Below are positions 18,499-26,100 of a stretch of DNA of 64,000 bases, in pieces. Where the stretch lies: the NCBI GenBank assembly GCA_028868695.1, contig JAGWTZ010000001.1:1-64000 (forward strand). Direction: 5' to 3'. Numbering within the stretch: the stretch's first letter is position 1; the number at the start of each line of letters is the position of its first letter. This DNA comes from Alphaproteobacteria bacterium (lineage in GTDB: Bacteria; Pseudomonadota; Alphaproteobacteria; Rhizobiales; Aestuariivirgaceae). The translations under genes and the position numbers were made by a program. The notes under the pieces are model-generated. The model was not told the origin of the DNA and did not search any database. It was given only the letters and a program-made list of their open reading frames with translations.

Positions 18499-20492
18499 GT
18501 ATTCGCTCCAATCGCCGCCGCCTGCGGCAAGATCACCGGCTTGGCCTTCTGCGCCACGCCCACGCGGAAGCGCCGGTCCGAAAGCGAGATGAAGCCGCCC
18601 ATCGCCATGATGAAGCCGCCGATCCACAGCCACGGCGCGCCCGGATGATAATAAAGCCGCACCGTATAGCCGCCATTGTTGTCGGCATCGCCCAGCGCGA
18701 TATAGGTATTGGAAATCAGGTTGGTGCGGATGCCGGTCTGGTTGGTCTGCTGGCCCTGCACGGGATAGAAGCGCCGCTCCGCCGTCATGATGCGGAACAC
18801 CTGCCCGCCGGATGAAAGCTCAAACGTGCCGCGCTCGGCCTGATAGTTGGGTCCCTTCACCTGGTCCACCGCCGTCAGCTTCACGCCATAGGCGCCGATC
18901 TGCGTCTGGTCCCCCACCTTCATGGAAAGGATGTTCTCCTGCTGCCATGTCGTCACCACGCTGATCGCCATCAGCACCAGACCGATGCCAAGATGCCCGA
19001 ACACCAGCCCGAAATAGGCCCGCGGCGTTGAGGAAAGAATGCGCCAGGATTCTGCCAGCGGAACCACGCCCAGCTTGGTGCGCTTCACAAACACCCAGAG
19101 CGAGCCCGCCACAATCCACGCCGCAAGGCCAACGCCCGCCGCCGTGAACAGGTGCTTGCCCAGCGACACGCCCGCCACAACGAGCAGCAGAACGATGCCC
19201 GCCACCAGCGGCCAGTTCAGCTGCTTCAGCGCCGGGCCAAGGTCATCGCGCTTCCATTTCAGGAAGGGGCCAATCACCATCGTTGCCAGCACGGGGATGA
19301 ACAGCGGCACGAAGGTGAGGTTGTAATAGGGAACGCCTACCGAGATCTTGTCCTTGCCCATCAGGTCAATGAACAGCGGCCAGAAAGTGCCGAAGAACAC
19401 CGTCGCCGCCGAGACCACCAGGAACACGTTGTTGAGCAGCAGACCGCTCTCGCGGCTCACAATGCCGAAGGGCACGCCCTTGCGCACCTGCGGGCTGCGG
19501 ATGGCAAACAGCAGCAGCGCCCCGCCGGTGGAGCCAAAGATGATGGCAAGGATGTAAAGGCCGCGCGCCGGGTCCGTGGCGAAGGAATGCACCGAGGTCA
19601 AAACGCCCGAGCGCACCACAAACGTGCCAATCAGGCTCAGGGAGAAAGTGAGGATCGAAAGCAAAATCGTCCAGTTCACCAGCGCGTGCCGCCGTTCCAC
19701 CACCAGTGCCGAATGCAGCAGCGCCGTGCCCACCAGCCATGGCATGAAGGACACATTCTCCACCGGGTCCCAGAACCACCAGCCGCCCCAGCCGAGGATG
19801 TAATAAGCCCAGAATGAGCCCAGCGTGATGCCCAGCGTCAGGAAACACCAGGCCAGCAGCACCCAGGGCCGCACCCAGCGCGCCCAGGCCGCGTCCACCT
19901 TGCCTTCAATCAGCGCCGCAACGGCAAAGGCAAAGGCCACCGAGAAGCCCACATAGCCCATGTATAGCGCCGGCGGATGCAGCGCGAGGCCGGGGTCCTG
20001 CAGCAGCGGGTTCATGCCGCTGCCATCGGGCGGCGGGTTGGCTTCGCGGATGAAGGGGTTGGAGGTGAAGGCCACGAAGGAAAGGAAGGCGGCGGCGATC
20101 ATGCCCTGGATGGCCAGCACCCGCGCCTTCAGGCTGGGCGGAATGTTGACGCCGAACAGCGCAATCAGCGCCGCGAAGATCACCAGGATCAGCACCCACA
20201 GCATCATCGAGCCTTCATGGTTCGCCCAAAGGCCCGTCAGCTTGTAGATCAGCGGCTTGTCGATCTGCGAATTCATCACCACAAGGCGCACGCTGAAGTC
20301 GTCAGTCATGAAGCAATAGGCCAGCGCGCCGAAGGACAGCGCAACGAGCAGGAATGAAGTGACGCCCGCATAACTCGCCAGCGCCATCAGCCCGCGGTCC
20401 TGCCTGTGCGCGCCAATGAGGGGCAGCGTGGCTTGAACGAGGCTCGTCATCAGGGCGAGCAGCAACGCAAATTGACCGATTTCAGCAACCAT
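18495..20492 (-). CDS. ccmF: Haem lyase CcmF
   Basis: A 665-residue polytopic inner-membrane protein that attaches haem to apocytochrome c thiols. The tryptophan-rich WWD domain is clear at WGGWWFWDPVENVSF, and the conserved haem-liganding His residues appear in LWANHEGSMMLW, LALHPPALYMGY, GTALLHSALVVER and SVHSFATDP. Size and hydrophobic pattern fit about 14-15 membrane helices. It is the first gene of the leftward operon, 173 bases from the divergent cytochrome operon. No ccmE or ccmABCD is present beside it. Confidence 0.95.
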   Translation of the reverse strand: MVAEIGQFALLLALMTSLVQATLPLIGAHRQDRGLMALASYAGVTSFLLVALSFGALAYCFMTDDFSVRLVVMNSQIDKPLIYKLTGLWANHEGSMMLWVLILVIFAALIALFGVNIPPSLKARVLAIQGMIAAAFLSFVAFTSNPFIREANPPPDGSGMNPLLQDPGLALHPPALYMGYVGFSVAFAFAVAALIEGKVDAAWARWVRPWVLLAWCFLTLGITLGSFWAYYILGWGGWWFWDPVENVSFMPWLVGTALLHSALVVERRHALVNWTILLSILTFSLSLIGTFVVRSGVLTSVHSFATDPARGLYILAIIFGSTGGALLLFAIRSPQVRKGVPFGIVSRESGLLLNNVFLVVSAATVFFGTFWPLFIDLMGKDKISVGVPYYNLTFVPLFIPVLATMVIGPFLKWKRDDLGPALKQLNWPLVAGIVLLLVVAGVSLGKHLFTAAGVGLAAWIVAGSLWVFVKRTKLGVVPLAESWRILSSTPRAYFGLVFGHLGIGLVLMAISVVTTWQQENILSMKVGDQTQIGAYGVKLTAVDQVKGPNYQAERGTFELSSGGQVFRIMTAERRFYPVQGQQTNQTGIRTNLISNTYIALGDADNNGGYTVRLYYHPGAPWLWIGGFIMAMGGFISLSDRRFRVGVAQKAKPVILPQAAAIGANT

Positions 20493-20665
20493 CTATGAAC
20501 CTTGATTCCAACAGAAAAGAGCGCCGGATCGACTCAGCGCTTAACCTTCTTTCTACATTAAATCCTGAGGTTTTTGAGGCAAGGTGTGGATTTGTTTCCT
20601 GTCAGTTTGCTGTCAGGCGGAATTGGTTAGGCGCATGCGTTCGTAACGCGTGATTTGGGGGTTGA
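20493..20665. promoter_or_regulatory. Divergent promoter region between the ccm operon and the cytochrome operon
   Basis: The 173-base gap must hold the promoters for both arms. It is AT-richer than its surroundings and contains TTAACC at about 20540, a direct repeat CTGTCAG at 20599-20616, and TGTCAGGC at 20611-20618, an 8-base word also found upstream of the giant cytochrome and of the barrel gene. No confident -35/-10 pair was picked out. Confidence 0.5.
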
Positions 20666-21622
20666 ATGTCAGTGGCTGCGTTGAAATCGCAAACCCGGAA
20701 GGAGGAGAGGCCAGCTTCTCCCGCCTCACCGGATTTACGCGGCCCCCATTCCAAAATTCCGCGCGGCGCTGAAAAAACCGCAAAGAAGAGCTTCGGCGCC
20801 ACCGCCGTGGGCATGGCCACCGTGGCCCTCATCACCTTCGGTTTCATGATCCGCCGCCAGGAGGTTCTGGTGCCGGGCGAGGGGCTTGGCTACACGCTGG
20901 GCCTTGTGGGCGGCCTGATGATGCTCCTGCTGCTGGTCTATCCCGCCTTCAAGCGCTCGCGCTTTTTTGGCACAGGCAAGAAGGCCGCCTTCTGGTTCCA
21001 GTGGCACATGCTGCTCGGCATTGCCGGGCCGCTGCTCATTTTCTTCCACTCGAATTTCTCGCTCGGCGCAATGAACAGCAATGTCGCGCTGTTTTCGATG
21101 ATCCTCGTTGCGGGCAGCGGCGTCATCGGCCGTTACATATATACGCACATCCATTCGGGCCTTTCGGGCGCGCGCCTTGATGTGGGCAGCCTGCTCACCC
21201 AGGCCACCAAGCTCATGGCCGGCATTGAGGAAGATGTCGGCGGCTCCGGCGGCCTGCTCACCAAGGCGCTGGCGGATTTCAGCACCAGGGCCACGCCGAA
21301 ACGGCCGGGCATTCTGCAAAGTGCCTTGCATGTGATGATGATGCCGGTGCAGCTGCGCCTCTCACAATCTCACATCATGGCGCAGGTTCACCGCAGCATC
21401 GCCCACAATGGCAAGGCGCAGAACTGGACCGCCGCCGAAGTGAAGGCCCATACCCGCGCCGCCAAGAATCATGTTAGCGAGTTCATGCTGGCGGTCTCGC
21501 GCGCCGCGCAGTTCGCGTTCTGGGAGCGGATGTTCGCCTTGTGGCATGTGCTCCATGTCCCACTTTTTTTTCTCTTGTTGGTCAGTGGCGTAATTCACGT
21601 AGTCGCAGTTCACTTGTACTGA
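20666..21622 (+). CDS. Multi-pass membrane protein with cytochrome-b-like histidine pairs
   Basis: A 318-residue protein with a soluble N-terminal tail of about 40 residues and hydrophobic helices near 45-62, 75-95, 109-131, 138-160 and 290-318; an amphipathic stretch of about 130 residues separates the fourth and fifth. His114 and His128 lie 14 residues apart in helix 3 and His297 and His311 lie 14 apart in the last helix, with further His at 161, 163, 294 and 316. HX13H in two helices is how b-type cytochromes hold two stacked haems across a membrane. The named family was not recognised. It begins the cytochrome operon, 19 bases before the 18-haem gene, so it probably passes electrons between quinone or the Fe-S/FAD protein and the periplasmic cytochromes. 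Confidence 0.7.
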   Translation: MSVAALKSQTRKEERPASPASPDLRGPHSKIPRGAEKTAKKSFGATAVGMATVALITFGFMIRRQEVLVPGEGLGYTLGLVGGLMMLLLLVYPAFKRSRFFGTGKKAAFWFQWHMLLGIAGPLLIFFHSNFSLGAMNSNVALFSMILVAGSGVIGRYIYTHIHSGLSGARLDVGSLLTQATKLMAGIEEDVGGSGGLLTKALADFSTRATPKRPGILQSALHVMMMPVQLRLSQSHIMAQVHRSIAHNGKAQNWTAAEVKAHTRAAKNHVSEFMLAVSRAAQFAFWERMFALWHVLHVPLFFLLLVSGVIHVVAVHLY

Positions 21623-21641
21623 ATCCAACTGGGGAGCAGCC

Positions 21642-23006
21642 ATGAGCGGCCGTCTTGCAGCCATTCTTGTTGTGGCAATGGCAATCTTGTTTGGCCTTGC
21701 GGCCCCGGCCGCGGCCTCCACCGCGGTGGAGAAGCTGATGATGCCGGGCCAGCTTTCACAGGCCCACGCCAAGCTTGAGGAAGATTGCGCCAATTGCCAC
21801 AAGGTGCTGCAAAAAGCCGCACAGTCCAGCCTTTGCATCTCCTGCCACAAGGATGTGCAGAAGGATCTCGATGCCAAGACCGGCTTCCACGGCCGAGATG
21901 TCATCGTCGCCAAGTCGGAATGCTATGCTTGCCATGTCGAGCACAAGGGCCGCGACAATCCCGAAATCCAGTTTGAGCCTTCAACCTTCAACCATGGCGA
22001 AACCCGCTTTGCGCTGGAAGGCGGCCACAGCCTCGTGCCTTGCGCCTCCTGCCACAAGCCCGGCAAGAAATACCGCGAAGCCCCGCAGGCCTGCGCCGAT
22101 TGCCACGGCGAAAAGCAGCCGCACAAGGGCAATCTCGGCAAGCAGTGCGAAACCTGCCACAGCGTTGAAAGCTGGAAGAAGCTGAAGCCCTTCGACCACA
22201 ACAAGACCAAATATCCGCTGCGCGGCGCCCATGCCAAGGCGGCTTGCGTGGGCTGCCATGCCGGCGAGATCTATGCGGGCCTCTCCCAGGCCTGCAATGA
22301 CTGCCATGCCATCAGGGATGTGCATGCCCGAAAGTTCGGCCTGAAGTGCGAGGATTGCCACAGCCTGGAAGCCTGGAAGCCCGCCAAGTTTGATCACGCC
22401 AAGACCCGCTTCCCGCTGCAGGGCGCCCATGCCAAGGCCCAATGCGCCGATTGCCATGGCGGCAACATCACCGCGAAGCTCGCCGTCACCTGCATCTCGT
22501 GTCACAAGGCGCAGGATGTGCACAAGGCCCAGCTGGGCGAGGGCTGCGGCGATTGCCACAATGCCTCGGCCTGGCGCGCCAATGTGAAGTTTGACCACGG
22601 CCTCACGTCCTATCCGCTCACTGGCCTGCATGCGCTGGTGGCCTGCGAGGGTTGCCATGAAACCCGCGCCTACAAGGGGGCCGCCACCGATTGCTATGCT
22701 TGCCACCGCAAGGCCGATGTGCATGAGGGCCGCTTCGCCACGGCTTGCGCCAATTGCCACAGCCCTCTGGGCTGGAAGCGCGTCACCTTCGATCACGCCA
22801 GGGATGGCCACTATGCTCTGGATGGCGCCCACGCCAAGGTGGGCTGCTATGATTGCCACACTGCCAAGGCGGTGCAGAGCGCCAAGCTGCCCACCGATTG
22901 CTACTCCTGCCACAAGGTCAAGGATGTGCACCGCGGCGCCTTCGGCACCAACTGCGCCCGCTGCCACACGACTCAGACCTTCAGGGCGGCGATCATTCGT
23001 CAATGA
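21642..23006 (+). CDS. Exported multihaem c-type cytochrome, 18 CXXCH motifs
   Basis: A 454-residue protein with a Sec signal peptide (cleaved near APAAAS) and 18 CXXCH haem-attachment motifs, from CANCH near residue 49 to CARCH near the C-terminus. A unit of the form FDHxxTxYPLxGxHAxxxCxxCH occurs about five times, for example FDHAKTRFPLQGAHAKAQCA, each supplying extra His residues as distal ligands. It belongs to the cytochrome c3/doubled-CXXCH type of family. It probably works in the periplasm between the haem-b-like membrane protein and the giant cytochrome encoded 116 bases downstream. Substrate and potential are unknown. Confidence 0.92.
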   Translation: MSGRLAAILVVAMAILFGLAAPAAASTAVEKLMMPGQLSQAHAKLEEDCANCHKVLQKAAQSSLCISCHKDVQKDLDAKTGFHGRDVIVAKSECYACHVEHKGRDNPEIQFEPSTFNHGETRFALEGGHSLVPCASCHKPGKKYREAPQACADCHGEKQPHKGNLGKQCETCHSVESWKKLKPFDHNKTKYPLRGAHAKAACVGCHAGEIYAGLSQACNDCHAIRDVHARKFGLKCEDCHSLEAWKPAKFDHAKTRFPLQGAHAKAQCADCHGGNITAKLAVTCISCHKAQDVHKAQLGEGCGDCHNASAWRANVKFDHGLTSYPLTGLHALVACEGCHETRAYKGAATDCYACHRKADVHEGRFATACANCHSPLGWKRVTFDHARDGHYALDGAHAKVGCYDCHTAKAVQSAKLPTDCYSCHKVKDVHRGAFGTNCARCHTTQTFRAAIIRQ

Positions 23007-23122
23007 AGTGTTAACGCACTGACTCAAAAGGCGAAAATATTTCTGAATTTTTCGTCAGATTTCCGTTTTGTGTCAGGCTCCTGTAAGGGCGCCACTGCTT
23101 AAAAACCCATGCAGGTGAGTGT

Positions 23123-26100
23123 GTGATTCGGCGTGGGCGGCTTTGGGCAAAGCGATCACCCGCCATTTGCGTAATGAAAACCGGACCAAGGGGGCTGGCA
23201 AAGCGATTTGCCAGACAAGCAGTTTTGTCTTTGCGCGAGGCAGCCAGATTCCTGCACGTGATCGCAACTTGTGTTGCCACCCTTGTGCTTGCCTTAACGC
23301 TTCTCGCCCTGCCTTCTGTGGCGGAATCCTCCAACACCTCCGGCAAGACCGATTCCATCACCACCGCCGCCACCACTGCGGCCCCCGCCATCACGGTGGA
23401 CCAGAACTTCAACCACCAGGCCACGCGCTTCCCGCTCGAGGGCATGCACATCAAGGTCACCTGCGAAACCTGCCACAAGGGCGGCGTGTTCAAGGGCGTG
23501 CCGAGGGATTGCCTGGGCTGCCACAACGGCACCATGGCCACCGGCAAATCCGTCACCCACCCGGCCACCACCAATGTCTGCGCCGATTGCCACAACACGG
23601 TGGATTTCTCGCAGGTCCACGTCGATCACTCCAAGATCAGCACTGGCTGCTTCTCCTGCCATGATGGCAAGACCGCCGAAGGCAAGAACAAGACCCACAT
23701 CAAATCCACCAAGAAGTGCGAGGATTGCCACGTCACTTCGTCGTGGATCGTGGTGCGCTTCAACCATGAAACCACCAATGAGCCCTGCCAGGCCTGCCAT
23801 GATGGCCTGCACACCACGGGCAAGCCCTTCACCCACATCCGCTCCACCAACGACTGCGCCCAGTGCCACCGCACGGTGTCCTGGAAGGTTGGCGTGTTCG
23901 ATCACACCGGCGTGGTTGATGGCTGCTTCAAGTGCCATGACGGCATCTCGGCCACCGGCAAATCCGGCAACCACCTGCCCACCAGCAATGATTGCCAGAA
24001 CTGCCACACCACCGTGGCCTGGCGCCCGGCGCATTTTGACCACACCGACATCAGCGTTCAGGGCCGCGTCTGCGTGGATTGCCATGATGGCGTGCGCGCC
24101 ACTGGCCGCTCCTCGCAACATTTCGCCACCAACACCAATGATTGCGCGCTCTGCCACACCAACTTCACGGCCTGGAAGCCCGCCAAGTGGGATCATCAAT
24201 ACGCGCTGGATCTGCCCACCTGCTTCAATTGCCACACCGGCCAGCACCCGCCCGCCCAGGGCAAGGTGAATGCGCCAACGCCGCACGTGCCGGCCTCGAA
24301 TGACTGCACGGCCTGCCACTCCGACACCAATTTCAGCACCTGGGCCGGCGCCAAGATGAACCATGATGGCATCACCACGGGCTGCGCCAACTGCCACAAC
24401 AACACTTATATTGTGGGCGGCAAGCCGGTGCAGGGCAAAACCCCCACCCATCTGAAAACCACCAACACCTGCGAAAGCTGCCACACCATTGGTGCCGTGT
24501 GGAAGCCAGCCATCATGCCGTTCAACCATCCGCAGGCGATTGGCACTTGCGTCTCCTGCCATGATGGCAACCAGTCCATCTCCACCGGCCCGATCATCGG
24601 CAAGCTGCAAGGCCCCAAGGGCCAGCACCTTGCCACCACCGATGCCTGTGATTCCTGCCACAACACCACGGCCTTCGTGCCCGCCCTGCGCTTTGACCAC
24701 ACCCAGGCCAGCAACGTGGCCAACTGCATCAGCTGCCACAATGGCGTGCAGGCCACGGGCATGCTCACCGGCCCGTCAAAGTCGCACGTGCCGGTGAACA
24801 GCACGGTCTGCACCGATTGCCACACCAATTTCTCCGCCTGGGTGCCTGCGGTGTTTGATCACGCGAAGGTCTCGGGCGTCTGCCTCACCTGCCACAACGG
24901 CACGATGAAGATTTCCGCTGGCCTGCTCACCTCAAAGCCGCTCACCCATATTCCCACCCAGCTCGGCTGCGAAAATTGCCATGTGACCACAACCTGGAAA
25001 ACCTCGCTGTTCGATCACTCGCAAATCGGCACGGCCACTTGCGTCTCCTGCCATGACGGCGTGCAGGCCACCGGCAAGAAGAACGCCACCATCGCCCACA
25101 TCCCCAGCTCCGACACCTGCTCGGATTGCCACAGCACCACCGCCTGGTCGCCTGTCGCCTTCGATGCCGCCAAGCATGCGCTGGTCAGCCCCAATTGCAT
25201 TGATTGCCACAACGGCACCCAGGCGATCAGCACGGGCAAGCTCGTCTCCAAGCCCACGCCGCACATCCTGACCTCGGCCAACTGCGCGGATTGCCACAAG
25301 TCCTTCACCACCTGGGTCACCACTTTTGACCATGCAACGATCGGCACGGCCACTTGCGTCTCCTGCCACAATGGCGTTTCCGCCAAGGGCAAGACCAACG
25401 CCACCGTGGCCCATATTCCCTCGTCGGATGATTGCGCCGCCTGCCACAAGAATTTCACCGCCTTCTCGCCGGTGGCCTTCGGTGCGGCGGAACATGCGCT
25501 GGTCTCCGCCACCTGCCTGAACTGCCACAACGGCACCCAGGCGATCAGCACGGGTAAGCTCGTCTCCAAGCCCACGCCGCACATTCCCACCACGGCGAAT
25601 TGCGCGGATTGCCACACCTCCTTCACCACCTGGGTGACGACGTTCAACCACGCCAACATGGGCACAGCCACGTGCGTCTCCTGCCATGACAGCAAGCTGG
25701 CCACGGGCAAGCCGCTCGCCCACGTTCCGGCCTCCAACAATTGCCAGAACTGCCACACCACCACGGCCTGGCTGCCGGTGATCCTGCCCTTCAACCATGC
25801 CGATGCCGGCGTCGTCGGCCAGGCTTGCGAAAAGTGCCATGACAATGTGAACGCCACTGGCCGCGATGCCACCCACATTCTCACAAGCACATCGGCCTGC
25901 GCCAACTGCCACACCAGCACCACGCTGTGGGCCACCATCAGCGCCAGCTTCCACAGCTATGTGACCGGCACCTGCTTCTCCTGCCACGATGGCGGCCACA
26001 AGACGGCCACCAAGCCCATCACCGGCAAGGATCTCGCCCATCTGGCCACTACCAATGTCTGCGAAAACTGCCATGTGGCCAACAACACCTCATGGAAGCC

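Noticed and set aside
23294-24739. Long open frames on the minus strand inside the giant cytochrome gene (for example 481 codons), with more at 24932-26074 and 27430-28648
   Set aside because: They mirror the biased, repeated codons of the cytochrome. They show low-complexity His/Gly-rich or Val/Trp-rich translations, no family features and no ribosome-binding sites.
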